A stretch of DNA of 44,624 nucleotides from an uncultured Clostridia bacterium. GTDB lineage: Bacteria > Bacillota > Clostridia > Oscillospirales > Ruminococcaceae. Shown piece after piece: positions 16,612 to 24,829 of the stretch. The notes beneath the pieces are model-generated. The model was given only the letters and a program-made list of their open reading frames with translations, did not search any database and was not told the DNA's origin. The translations under genes and the position numbers were made by a program. The stretch spans positions 1 to 44,624 of the forward strand of contig CAMZIK010000009.1 of the NCBI GenBank assembly GCA_947307175.1, written 5' to 3'. The number at the start of each line of letters is the position of its first letter. Within the stretch, counting starts at the first letter, position 1.

Positions 16612-17448
16612 ATGGCAATATGTGAGGTCTGCTTCAGGCACTGCGAATTGAAGGAAGGACAGGTGGGCTTTTGCGGAGCAAGGGTCTGCACGGACGGAGA
16701 GGTCGTGGCAAAAAACTACGGTAAGGTCTGCTCTATCGCTCTTGACCCGATAGAGAAAAAGCCTTTATACAGGTTCTATCCAGGCTCAAAGATAATCTCT
16801 GTGGGGAGCTGCGGCTGCAATCTGCGGTGTCCGTTCTGTCAGAACCATGAGATCTCGTGGTCAAAGCAGGCGATGCAGATGAGCGACGGGCTTGAAATGC
16901 TTTCGCCGCAGGAGCTTTTGCAGATAGCGAAGAAGTATCAGGACAAAGGGAACATCGGTGCGGCGTTCACCTACAACGAGCCGCTGGTGTGCTATGAATA
17001 CGTGAGGGACTGCGCAAGGCTCATCAGAGATGCGGGCATGAAAAACGTGGTCGTTACCAACGGCAGTGCGCAGGCAGGTGTACTTGATGAGCTTTCGGAC
17101 TGCATAGATGCGATGAACATTGACCTGAAATGCTTTAATGCAGACACCTATAAAAAGGTGCTTGGCGGCGATCTGGAGACGGTGAAGAAGTTCATCAGGA
17201 GGGCTGTGGAGTTTTGTCATGTTGAGATCACTACTCTTGTTGTTCCGGGCATCAGCGATGATGAGGGCGAGCTTCGGGAGCTTGTTGACTGGGTAGCGGA
17301 GCTTGGGGAAGATGTGCCTTTGCATCTGACGAGATTTTTCCCACGCTTTAAAATGACTGACCGTGAGGCTACGGATATTTCGCTGCTGCACAGGTTTGCG
17401 GAAATTGCAGGGGAAAAGCTGAAATATGTTTATATAGGAAACTGCTGA
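16612..17448 (+). CDS. amrS: AmmeMemoRadiSam system radical SAM enzyme
   Basis: A 278-residue radical SAM protein of the PflA-like AmmeMemoRadiSam family. The [4Fe-4S] cluster cysteines are in CGCNLRCPFCQNHEISW (CxxxCxxC). Upstream Cys residues (CEVCFRHCELKEGQVGFCGAR) form the extra N-terminal cluster-like motif typical of this group. EPLVCYEYV and NVVVTNGSAQ follow. It lies 14 bp after the MEMO/AMMECR1 fusion gene and is cotranscribed with it. The substrate is unknown; the partner domains suggest a small molecule or a radical-derived modification. A strong terminator ends the operon. Confidence 0.93.
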   Translation: MAICEVCFRHCELKEGQVGFCGARVCTDGEVVAKNYGKVCSIALDPIEKKPLYRFYPGSKIISVGSCGCNLRCPFCQNHEISWSKQAMQMSDGLEMLSPQELLQIAKKYQDKGNIGAAFTYNEPLVCYEYVRDCARLIRDAGMKNVVVTNGSAQAGVLDELSDCIDAMNIDLKCFNADTYKKVLGGDLETVKKFIRRAVEFCHVEITTLVVPGISDDEGELRELVDWVAELGEDVPLHLTRFFPRFKMTDREATDISLLHRFAEIAGEKLKYVYIGNC

Positions 17449-17456
17449 AAAACAAA

Positions 17457-17488
17457 ACGGGCTGTAAAACTATACAGTCCGTTTTTTT
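17457..17488. terminator. Bidirectional terminator
   Basis: ACGGGCTGTA (17457-17466) pairs over 10 bp with TACAGTCCGT (17473-17482), with a T tract on the right and an A tract on the left, between two convergent genes. Confidence 0.9.
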
Positions 17489-17495
17489 GTACTAT

Positions 17496-18719
17496 TCAGT
17501 TTCTTTCGGCGGTACAGGTATACATCTTGCCGTTGACGGTGACGACGCCCTGCGTATATCTCATTGCGGGAGATGCGGGCGGAATGAACATGGCTTCTGT
17601 GAGAGTTGTGCTTTCAAGCTTTCCGAGGTTCGTTATGCAGCAGCCTTTTGCACCTGAATAGCCGAGTATCGACTTTCCTGCCGAGGACGCTGCTCTGCTG
17701 TCAAATCCGCCGAGTGCTGCGGGTGCAGCTGCATCGAGCAGGCCGGGTTCTATTATGGTATAAAAACTCATGACGAGGCAGAGCGAAGACACATCGGCGA
17801 TAAGGTCTCTGACCTCTTTATGCACGCTCCTTGCAAGCTTCCAGACAGAGCCGCCACGCTTTTTGAGCTTGACGGTAAAGGCGGTGGAATAGTTCCCCAG
17901 CGCACCGCTTCGGTAGCACTCAAGCTTGCTTCTCAGGTCGCTTGCGATCACTATTTTGAAGGTATGCTGTTTTTCAAACATCTGCGCAAGCAGATAATCG
18001 TTGAGGGTGACACCCTGCTCGTGACTTTTTTCAAGCAGCTCGCTGAGCTTATCCTTTTCGGTGACGGTCACTTTATGAGATGCGGCGTGCTGCTTCTGAT
18101 ACTCGTTTGCAAAGGCGTGGTACTGCTCATAGGAAAGGTGCTTGCCCTCTCTTATCCACTTTTTGTTGTACATATTGACAAGTGTTCTGCTAAGTCCGCT
18201 TATCAGTGCGCCGCCGGGAAGGTCCTCGGCAGACTGTATCAGACGTTCTTCGACGGTTGCAGGCTTTTTGCCGCTGACGTACATATCGGCAAACTCCCTG
18301 ACAAGCCCCAGCGCTCCTCTGCCATCGGCAAGGAGGTGATGAAAGACAAAAAGCACGCAGGTGCTGTCGTTCATTTTCCATGCAAAAATGCGAAGCATTC
18401 CTTCTTTGGTGAGGTCTGTATCCGTCTTTACTGCCTGCTCGAAGCAGGAGATCACGACGGGGTCGTCAAGCCCTGTGGGCGTTTCATCGTAAACGGTCAG
18501 CTGTGTTTTGCCTTGCTGCGTGATGTCATAAAAATAGCGGTCACTATCCTGTTCATAGCCTAAAACGGCTCTTAAAAACGGGTGTGCATAGGAAACGGTA
18601 TCAAGCGTATGCTTCAGGCGGCTCTTGTCGCATGGCGCATCAAGAACACCGGCGATACCATAATACATACCCGGACACATCAGGTGTGCTCGCTCGGTAA
18701 AGATATACTGTTTTGTCAT
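17496..18719 (-). CDS. Condensation-domain / alcohol acetyltransferase-like acyltransferase
   Basis: A 407-residue protein of the chloramphenicol-acetyltransferase-like (BAHD/condensation) superfamily. The active-site motif HHLLADGRG (HHxxxDG) is intact, and the second half has NYSTAFTVKL and the C-terminal NLGKLESTTL strand. No carrier or adenylation domain is fused or adjacent, so it is a free-standing enzyme that probably moves an acyl group onto an alcohol, amine or sugar; donor and acceptor are unknown. GGGGAG is 9 bp before ATG 18719. Its own promoter is at 18803-18831 and it has no operon partner, which argues against a role in a classical peptide synthetase. Confidence 0.78.
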   Translation of the reverse strand: MTKQYIFTERAHLMCPGMYYGIAGVLDAPCDKSRLKHTLDTVSYAHPFLRAVLGYEQDSDRYFYDITQQGKTQLTVYDETPTGLDDPVVISCFEQAVKTDTDLTKEGMLRIFAWKMNDSTCVLFVFHHLLADGRGALGLVREFADMYVSGKKPATVEERLIQSAEDLPGGALISGLSRTLVNMYNKKWIREGKHLSYEQYHAFANEYQKQHAASHKVTVTEKDKLSELLEKSHEQGVTLNDYLLAQMFEKQHTFKIVIASDLRSKLECYRSGALGNYSTAFTVKLKKRGGSVWKLARSVHKEVRDLIADVSSLCLVMSFYTIIEPGLLDAAAPAALGGFDSRAASSAGKSILGYSGAKGCCITNLGKLESTTLTEAMFIPPASPAMRYTQGVVTVNGKMYTCTAERN

Positions 18720-18802
18720 TTTTGTTTTCTCCCCGCTATATGTCTTTTTTCTGTTGTTCTGAGCTGCTTTTTTATCTTTTTTTTGCAGCTTTACCCCACA
18801 TA

Positions 18803-18831
18803 ATTCTAACATATATAACAGAAAAAATCAA
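18803..18831 (-). promoter_or_regulatory. Promoter of the condensation-like gene
   Basis: On the minus strand TTGATT (18831-18826), 17-bp spacer, TAGAAT (18808-18803). Confidence 0.75.
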
Positions 18832-18875
18832 GCACGAATTTAATGTACGTTTTTTTGTACAGTTTAAAAATAGCA

Positions 18876-18909
18876 TGAAAAAAGCTCCCGATAAGATTTC
18901 GGGAGCTTT
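18876..18909 (-). terminator. Terminator of the ABC-2 exporter operon
   Basis: AAAGCTCCCG and CGGGAGCTTT form a perfect 10-bp stem followed on the minus strand by TTTTTT. It ends the operon and lies just upstream of the condensation-like gene's promoter. Confidence 0.92.
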
Positions 18910-18917
18910 GGATATAT

Positions 18918-19685
18918 TCAGCCGAGGTCGGCACGCATCTTCTTTGAGAAGGTGAAGCAGCCGAGAGCCGTAAGTGCAAAGGCACACACAAGAACTATCA
19001 CAAGAGGAAGCAGGAATGCTTCGCCCGAAAAGTCAAGCGTCATCGCACTGCGCGCTGACTTTGTGCAATAGAAGAACGGCATACACTTACATATTTTCAG
19101 CATCACTCCGCCTGTACTCTGGGCATCGAACCAGATGCCGCCGAAGAAGCCGCCGAGGGATATGATTATGGAGCAAAGACCGGGTGAGGTCTTTTCATTG
19201 AACAGGACGCCGAAGATAAGACCGAAGCCGATGAACATCAGCGCTGACGGGATAAGTGTGAGTATGCAGACGAGCATACCTGCGATGCTAAGCGTATTTC
19301 CGATGATTATGGAGATGATAAATGCGGCGATAAAGGTGATTATGCACTGGACTACTGAAACGATGAGCATTGGGATTATATAGCCTGCGGTGAGGTCGCC
19401 TGCGGTCATTGGTGTTGCATAAAGGCGCATTAGGAACGTGCCGCCTCTGTCGGTGGAGATATTGAGCGCTGTGAAGAGCATTACAAACATCTGACCGAAC
19501 ACGGCAACGCCGGGTGCGAGGTTTTCGATATGAAAGGTCTTGACAGATTCCTTGGGGATACTCTGGTCTATGATCGTCATAAGGACAAGCATTATCAGCG
19601 GGAAGCCGATGCAGAAGATATAACCGAGAGGATCACGCAGGAGTTCCTTGATATTTCGTGAAGCAAAAGCCATTTTTCTGTTCAT
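18918..19685 (-). CDS. ABC-2 type transporter permease
   Basis: A 255-residue membrane protein with six hydrophobic segments, of the ABC-2 (drug/polysaccharide exporter) class. The N-terminal KMAFASRNIKELLRDPLGYIFCIGFPL is the usual amphipathic opening, and LIFGVLFNEKTSPGLCSIIISLGGFFGGIWF in the second half is characteristic. Its start overlaps the stop of the ATPase gene by 4 bp, indicating translational coupling. The pair with the regulator upstream forms a three-gene exporter operon. The cargo is unknown; drug or lantibiotic-type peptide export is a common role for this family. Confidence 0.88.
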   Translation of the reverse strand: MNRKMAFASRNIKELLRDPLGYIFCIGFPLIMLVLMTIIDQSIPKESVKTFHIENLAPGVAVFGQMFVMLFTALNISTDRGGTFLMRLYATPMTAGDLTAGYIIPMLIVSVVQCIITFIAAFIISIIIGNTLSIAGMLVCILTLIPSALMFIGFGLIFGVLFNEKTSPGLCSIIISLGGFFGGIWFDAQSTGGVMLKICKCMPFFYCTKSARSAMTLDFSGEAFLLPLVIVLVCAFALTALGCFTFSKKMRADLG

Positions 19686-20413
19686 CTCTGCACTCCCCTT
19701 TCAGCTATCGCAACAAAGGAGTTTTCAAGTCCTTGTGTGCCTGCCTGCTGTTCTATCTCGGAAAGAGTTCCGAGAGCTGCGAGCCTGCCCTCTATCATTA
19801 TCGCTATGCGGTCGGAGAGCTGCTCGGCTTCTTCCATATAATGTGTGGTAAGGATAATGGTCATTTTGCCTTTGAGCTGCTCTATGGCATGCCACAGCTC
19901 ACGCCTTGCGAGGACATCGAGCCCGAGCGTAGGCTCATCGAGGAAAAGCACTTTAGGTTCGCCGATGAGCGCCATAGCTATGGAAAGCTTTCTTTTCCAG
20001 CCGCCCGAAAGGGTCTTGGCACGCTTGCTTCTGACCTTTTCCATGCCGAATATCCCGATAAGCTCCTGTGTACGCTGTTTGCTCTTTTCGGGGTCAAAGC
20101 CGTAGACACGGCTCATGAATATGAGGTTTTCCTCAACGGTGAGCCTGCCTGCGACGGCGGTATCCTGCGGTGAGATGCCGATGAGCGATTTGACCTGCGG
20201 CATTTCTGTTTTGCAGCTTTTGCCCATGACGAAAGCTTCTCCTGAGGTCGCCTGTGAAAGACAGCAGAGCATTCTTACGGTGGTGGTCTTTCCTGCGCCG
20301 TTGACTCCGAGCAGCGAGAAAAGCTCTCCCTGCTCAACAGAAAGGTCAAGGCTGTCTACGGCGGTAAGGTCTTTATAGTTTTTTGTCAGTTTCTTTGTTT
20401 CTACAGCGAGCAT
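19682..20413 (-). CDS. ABC transporter ATP-binding protein (ABC-2 exporter type)
   Basis: A 243-residue ATPase of the DrrA/CcmA type. Walker A GVNGAGKTTTVRMLCCLS, signature TLSGGWKRKLSIAMALIG, and Walker B VLFLDEPTLGLDVLARRELW are complete. The LSGGW variant is common in this group. It follows the regulator gene by 8 bp and overlaps the permease gene. Together they export an unknown compound. Confidence 0.93.
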   Translation of the reverse strand: MLAVETKKLTKNYKDLTAVDSLDLSVEQGELFSLLGVNGAGKTTTVRMLCCLSQATSGEAFVMGKSCKTEMPQVKSLIGISPQDTAVAGRLTVEENLIFMSRVYGFDPEKSKQRTQELIGIFGMEKVRSKRAKTLSGGWKRKLSIAMALIGEPKVLFLDEPTLGLDVLARRELWHAIEQLKGKMTIILTTHYMEEAEQLSDRIAIMIEGRLAALGTLSEIEQQAGTQGLENSFVAIAERGVQR

Positions 20414-20420
20414 TTTTATG

Positions 20421-20843
20421 TCACTCCTTATCTTTATGTATGAACTTTGCGAGGCTGCCTGCCATGCCTCCTACCTTGACGATGGCTATGCCTCCCTTGT
20501 TCTCATCGCCGAGTATCAGCATGGTGTCTCCCGGCTTAATGCCGAAAACTTTACGGCAGGATGCAGGCAGGGTGAGCTGTCCTTTGGAATTTACCCTTGA
20601 AAGCCCGAAAATATGCTTTCCGTCTCCTGTATGCACTTGGGTCCCGAAGCTATGGACGAGCATATCTACGGTGGTGCCGTATATCTCGGCGAGCTTTACG
20701 CAGCTTTCAACATCGGGGATAGACTCTCCCCTCTCCCACTTGGCGACTGCCTGACGGGAGACGCCGAGCTTTTCTGCAAGTTCTTCCTGGGTCAGTCCGC
20801 TTTCGGTACGGAACATTTTAAGCCTTGAAAAATCTATACTCAT
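20421..20843 (-). CDS. XRE helix-turn-helix fused to an AbrB-like domain
   Basis: A 140-residue regulator. Residues 4-60 form an XRE-type helix-turn-helix (GLTQEELAEKLGVSRQAVAKWERGESIPD). After a linker, residues about 80-125 read as a SpoVT/AbrB swapped hairpin (LSRVNSKGQLTLPASCRKVFGIKPGD). The combination gives two DNA-binding modules in one protein. GGAGG is 7 bp before ATG 20843 (MSIDFSRLK); ATG 20849 is too close to that site. First gene of the exporter operon and very likely its regulator: an 18-bp near-palindrome abuts the -35 of its promoter. The inducer is unknown. Confidence 0.88.
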   Translation of the reverse strand: MSIDFSRLKMFRTESGLTQEELAEKLGVSRQAVAKWERGESIPDVESCVKLAEIYGTTVDMLVHSFGTQVHTGDGKHIFGLSRVNSKGQLTLPASCRKVFGIKPGDTMLILGDENKGGIAIVKVGGMAGSLAKFIHKDKE

Positions 20844-20873
20844 AAGCATTCCTCCGTTTCATTTTCTGGTTTG

Positions 20874-20923
20874 ATTATACACCCGATAAAATGTGAAGTC
20901 AACATATCATTGTATACATTGAT
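20874..20923 (-). promoter_or_regulatory. Promoter and palindromic operator of the XRE-AbrB exporter operon
   Basis: On the minus strand TTGACT (20902-20897), 17-bp spacer, TATAAT (20879-20874). Directly upstream is an 18-bp near-palindrome ATCATTGTATACATTGAT (20906-20923) centred on TGTATACA. CATTGTA recurs on the plus strand at 20908, 20938 and 20966 (steps of 30 and 28 bp), so several operator copies are likely. Confidence 0.75.
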
Positions 20924-21014
20924 GTTATAATCGGTTGCATTGTAGGAAAATGTTCTGCGCAGATACATTGTATGAGATTTCATACTTGTAATAAAATGTA
21001 CGGCACTTTTTCCG

Positions 21015-21043
21015 TTGACCTGCGGCGCCGGGTATGGTATAAT
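21015..21043 (+). promoter_or_regulatory. Promoter of the metallophosphoesterase gene
   Basis: TTGACC (21015-21020), 17-bp spacer, TATAAT (21038-21043), 29 bp before the start codon. Confidence 0.85.
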
Positions 21044-21072
21044 CATAGTCAGTAAACGAAAAGGAGAACACA

Positions 21073-21849
21073 ATGAAAGACACGTTTTACAGATATGATG
21101 TTCCCGTAAGGATATGCCTGCTCGCAGACATACACGACAGGCCTTTCGGGGAGATCATCTGCTCGATAAAAAAGCACAAGCCCGATATTATCGCTGTTGC
21201 GGGCGACATAATAGAACGGGTGAGGACAGACACGCAGAAACCTGTAATACTTCAGCCGAAGTTTTCTCTTGCTTTTCTGAAGGCTTGTGCGGAATGTGCG
21301 CCGACGTTCTTTTCGCTGGGCAATCATGAATGGATGCTTTCGGACAGGGACAAAATGATAATTTCCGAAACGGGTGTGACGGTGCTTGACAACAGCTTTG
21401 TGCATTTCAAGGGGCTTTGCATCGGCGGGCTGACATCATCGGGAGCAAGTGCTTACAGCGAGTTCCGCAAGGGCAAGGCGCAGATGTATCCGACGTGGGA
21501 TTATTTCAATGCGCCGCAGAGATACGAGCCGCTGACAGATTGGCTGGACGGATTTGAAAAGCAAAGCGGCTACAAGCTGCTGCTCTGTCACCACCCTGAA
21601 TACCTGAAAAAGCACCTACGAGGCAGGAAGATAGACCTGATACTCAGCGGTCACGCTCACGGCGGACAGATAAGGCTGTTCGGGCAGGGACTTTTCGCTC
21701 CGGGGCAGGGAATCTTTCCGAAACTTACAAGCGGAAGGCACTCGAATATGATAATATCACGTGGGCTTGCAAACACTGCAAGGTTTATCCCACGGCTTTT
21801 CAACCGCAGAGAAATAGTATATATACTGCCGCCAAAAGACAGAAAATAG
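21073..21849 (+). CDS. Calcineurin-like metallophosphoesterase (YaeI/YkuE type)
   Basis: A 258-residue enzyme with the five metallophosphoesterase motifs in order: LLADIHD (DxH), AVAGDIIE (GD), SLGNHEWM (GNHE), LLCHHPEYL (H) and LSGHAHGGQIRLFG (GHxH). These bind a two-metal centre that hydrolyses phosphate esters; the YkuE-like group often has an N-terminal membrane segment, absent here, so it is probably cytoplasmic. The ribosome site AAAAGGAG lies 7 bp before ATG 21073. The stop is TAG, showing that TAG is an ordinary stop here. It has its own promoter and stands alone upstream of the kinase operon. Confidence 0.9.
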   Translation: MKDTFYRYDVPVRICLLADIHDRPFGEIICSIKKHKPDIIAVAGDIIERVRTDTQKPVILQPKFSLAFLKACAECAPTFFSLGNHEWMLSDRDKMIISETGVTVLDNSFVHFKGLCIGGLTSSGASAYSEFRKGKAQMYPTWDYFNAPQRYEPLTDWLDGFEKQSGYKLLLCHHPEYLKKHLRGRKIDLILSGHAHGGQIRLFGQGLFAPGQGIFPKLTSGRHSNMIISRGLANTARFIPRLFNRREIVYILPPKDRK

Positions 21850-21862
21850 TTTTGTCGGTTTA

Positions 21863-21891
21863 TTGACTAAAAAGGCGTTATCTGATATAAT
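21863..21891 (+). promoter_or_regulatory. Promoter of the kinase-FHA-ABC-phosphatase operon
   Basis: TTGACT (21863-21868), 17-bp spacer, TATAAT (21886-21891). The leader (21892-21950) contains short inverted repeats (GAGAC/GTCTC and AGTCT/AGACT) that may form a small hairpin before the start codon. Confidence 0.85.
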
Positions 21892-21950
21892 ATGGGTGAT
21901 ATACAGCTGCGAGACATGGCAGTCTCAAGACTGAGAAAAAAGGTGAGAAT

Positions 21951-23297
21951 ATGTTAGATGCAGGCGAAAGGCTGAGTTCATACGAACCGCTTTGGGAAAA
22001 CTGGTACAAGGACGAATTTATCGGCGGAGGAAGCTTCGGCAGGGTCTACCGCTTCAAGCAGAATTTCTTCGGCGAGATAAGATACAGCGCTGTAAAGATA
22101 ATACCTATCCTGATGGATCAGGAGCTTAATCATATCATCGGGGACAGGACGGCATACATCGAAAAGAAGAAAGCTGAAATGGTCGGCGAGATAAAGAATA
22201 TGTACCGACTGGAAGGCAAGCCGAATCTTGTTCAGTGCCTTGCTCACAGCATAAGGGATATTTACGATGATTATGGAAGTGTGATAGGCTTTGATATTCT
22301 GATACAGATGCATCTGTACACTCCGCTGATGGCTTATATGCGGCAGAATATTATACTGACTGACAATCAAGCGGCCTGTCTTGCTTTCCAGATAGGAAAT
22401 GCGCTTGAGGCGATGCACGGCATAGGTATGCTGCACCGTGATGTTAAGGTGGACAACATCTATGTTGACGATCAGGGCAACTATCTGCTCGGAGATTTCG
22501 GCATCTCAAAGCAGGACGCTCTGGGCAAAGGCTCTACTATGGCGGGGACCCAGCCGTTCATCGCACCTGAGGTTTGGAACGTAAAGAACACGAACATAAG
22601 ATACACAAAGACGGCAGATATTTATTCCTACGGAATCACGCTCTATTATCTGCTCAACAATAACTCGCTGCCGCTTGTTACGGCGGGAATGTCTCACAAC
22701 GAGATAGATCAGGCGATCTTTGACAGGCTCGGAGGAAAAAGATTTGGTCCGCCTGCAAACGGCTCTCAGAGACTCAAGGAAATTGTTATGAGGTGCTGTG
22801 AATATGAACCGCAGAGACGTTTCCAGAGTTTCGGAGAGATCATCAGGGCGCTGACAGACCCAAGCTACAACATTAAACCGATGCCAAAGCTTGGCGACAG
22901 CTTTGCGACAGTCTATGCAGATGCGCCCGTTGAGCAGAATATGTTTTCGGGCAGCACAGATCCGTATGCGACACAGTATGCAGACAAGCAGCCCTCCCCT
23001 GCTTTTCAGCAGGCAGGAAACATAGGAGCTGTCCCATCGTGGCAGAAGCCTTTATCACAAAACAGTGCCCCTGTCATAAGTCAGGGAGCTGCTGCGAAGA
23101 AAAAAAGCAGCGCAGGAGTTATCATCGGTGCGATAATTATTTTTGCGGTGTTTGCGGCGCTGACGCTGCTTATACTGAAAATGACGGTGGGAAACAAGAG
23201 ATCATCTCAGGCGGTAATGTATGATACATCTGCTGTATGCTCTGGCGGAGATGCAGATGTGACTGAAAGGAACGTTCAAATTGACATCTTCATTTAA
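21951..23297 (+). CDS. Membrane-anchored Ser/Thr protein kinase (Hanks type)
   Basis: A 448-residue kinase. The glycine loop is IGGGSFGRV (24-32), the ATP lysine K49 in SAVKIIP, the catalytic loop HRDVKVDN (162-169) and the metal motif GDFGISK (181-187); the activation segment and APEVW are present, so it should be active. About 200 residues after the kinase core are a low-complexity linker leading to one transmembrane helix (about 389-412) and a short outside tail of about 35 residues with no PASTA or other sensor repeats. The end overlaps the FHA-ABC gene by 17 bp. The likely substrate is the FHA-ABC protein or the permease beside it, with the PP2C reversing it; this is inference. Confidence 0.92.
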   Translation: MLDAGERLSSYEPLWENWYKDEFIGGGSFGRVYRFKQNFFGEIRYSAVKIIPILMDQELNHIIGDRTAYIEKKKAEMVGEIKNMYRLEGKPNLVQCLAHSIRDIYDDYGSVIGFDILIQMHLYTPLMAYMRQNIILTDNQAACLAFQIGNALEAMHGIGMLHRDVKVDNIYVDDQGNYLLGDFGISKQDALGKGSTMAGTQPFIAPEVWNVKNTNIRYTKTADIYSYGITLYYLLNNNSLPLVTAGMSHNEIDQAIFDRLGGKRFGPPANGSQRLKEIVMRCCEYEPQRRFQSFGEIIRALTDPSYNIKPMPKLGDSFATVYADAPVEQNMFSGSTDPYATQYADKQPSPAFQQAGNIGAVPSWQKPLSQNSAPVISQGAAAKKKSSAGVIIGAIIIFAVFAALTLLILKMTVGNKRSSQAVMYDTSAVCSGGDADVTERNVQIDIFI

Positions 23298-24828
23298 AAC
23301 GATGTATTATGCTCACGATGCTGCGAAAGATCACAGCCATGCAAGCATACTGATCATAGACAGCACGCATCAGCCCAGAACGGTGGAGCTGCACGGGAGC
23401 ATGACGGTGGGCAGAGCTTATCCCGAAAGCGACAGGGATATTACCCTTTATTCGCAGATAGTCAGCAGGAAACACGGAGAGTTCATTTACGATGATTCGG
23501 ACGGGAGCTACTATTATCTTGACAACAACAGCCTCAACGGTTCGTTTATCAACAACTCAAAGCTGCCTGCTTACAACCAGCGCGGAACAAAGGCGGTAAG
23601 GCTTTCGGACGGAGACATCATCAGGATAGACCGAAGCGATCTGAACACGCCTCACCCCGAAGCTGTACTGATGATATTCAGCACGTCACTAAAGGGAAAC
23701 GAGACCTGGCAGGGATTCAGCATTTACGGCGGCAAGGTAACGATAGGCAGAGATCCAGGCTGCGAGCTGGTCATAAATGACCCTATGGCTTCAAGGCAGC
23801 ACGCTGTTATAACCAATACGGCTCAGGGCGTTTTTATTTACGACAACAAAAGCACAAACGGCATTTGTGTCAACGGTACGGAGCTGAATGGCAGCGCAAG
23901 GCTTTATCCGAACGATGTTATCAGGATAGCGAACACGCTTCTCATTTTTACGGGGAACGGACTGATTTACAACTACACCGAGGAAGCGGGAACGACGCTT
24001 ACGGTGGACATTGAAAAGAAAGTCGTAGGCGGAGGACGGGTGCTGCTCAAAGACATACAGGCGCACTTTGAAAGCGGAGACTTCGTGCTTATCCTCGGCG
24101 GCTCGGGCGCAGGAAAGACCACGCTGATAAAGGCTATACTCGGAGAGAGCAAAGCAAACGGAAAGATAATACTCAACGGGCAGGACCTTTATCAGAACTT
24201 CAAGAGCATGAAATCACAGATAGGCATGGTACCGCAGTTCCTTACGCTGAGGGTGAACGACACGGTCAGGGACACGCTGATGGACACGGCTTCGATCAAG
24301 CTCGGAAGCCTTTACTCAAAAGAGGAAAGGAAAAAGCGTGTGGACGAGGTGCTTGAACACGTCGGCATCAAGGAACACGCTGACAAGTACATAGGGCAGC
24401 TTAGCGGAGGACAGCAGAAAAAGGTATCGGTTGCTAATCAGCTTATAGGATACCAGAGAGTGTTCATTTGTGATGAGCCTGATTCAGGACTTGACGCTGC
24501 ATCAAGGACTCAGCAGATGGAGATACTCAAAGAAATATCCCGTGAGAACAAGATAGTTATGGTCATATCTCACGAGCCTGACGATGCTGTGGAAGTGATT
24601 GACGGAAAACCTGTTTCGCTGTTCACGAAGGTTCTGGTGCTTGCAAGGAACTCTCAGGACAGGGCGGGACACCTTGCGTTTTTCGGAGATATTGACGGCG
24701 CAAAGGAATTCTTCGGCGTTTCAAGGCTGCAGGACATTATGATAGAGATAAATCCGCAGACAGAAGGCGGAAAGGGAAAGGCAGACTATTATATAGACAA
24801 ATATCTGAAAATGAAGGGTAATATCTGA
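23281..24828 (+). CDS. Double-FHA ABC transporter ATP-binding protein
   Basis: A 515-residue fusion. FHA 1 (about 38-118) has TVGR at 42-45, SRKH at 62-65 and N87; FHA 2 (about 150-222) has GRD at 156-158, SRQH at 171-174 and N193. Both keep the Ser, His and Asn that read phosphothreonine. The ABC ATPase (about 240-470) has Walker A GGSGAGKTT (273-281), LSGGQ (374-378) and Walker B FICDEPDSGLD (396-406), with the ABCG/White-type pattern. I start at TTG 23281 (AAAGGA 10 bp upstream); ATG 23302 lacks a ribosome site. The gene overlaps the kinase gene and is followed by the permease gene, so it likely senses phosphorylated partners and gates the transporter. Confidence 0.9.
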   Translation: MTSSFKTMYYAHDAAKDHSHASILIIDSTHQPRTVELHGSMTVGRAYPESDRDITLYSQIVSRKHGEFIYDDSDGSYYYLDNNSLNGSFINNSKLPAYNQRGTKAVRLSDGDIIRIDRSDLNTPHPEAVLMIFSTSLKGNETWQGFSIYGGKVTIGRDPGCELVINDPMASRQHAVITNTAQGVFIYDNKSTNGICVNGTELNGSARLYPNDVIRIANTLLIFTGNGLIYNYTEEAGTTLTVDIEKKVVGGGRVLLKDIQAHFESGDFVLILGGSGAGKTTLIKAILGESKANGKIILNGQDLYQNFKSMKSQIGMVPQFLTLRVNDTVRDTLMDTASIKLGSLYSKEERKKRVDEVLEHVGIKEHADKYIGQLSGGQQKKVSVANQLIGYQRVFICDEPDSGLDAASRTQQMEILKEISRENKIVMVISHEPDDAVEVIDGKPVSLFTKVLVLARNSQDRAGHLAFFGDIDGAKEFFGVSRLQDIMIEINPQTEGGKGKADYYIDKYLKMKGNI

Positions 24829-24829
24829 A

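Noticed and set aside
17820..18563. A 247-residue plus-strand reading inside the condensation-like gene
   Set aside because: Antisense to a gene with an intact active-site motif, promoter and ribosome site.
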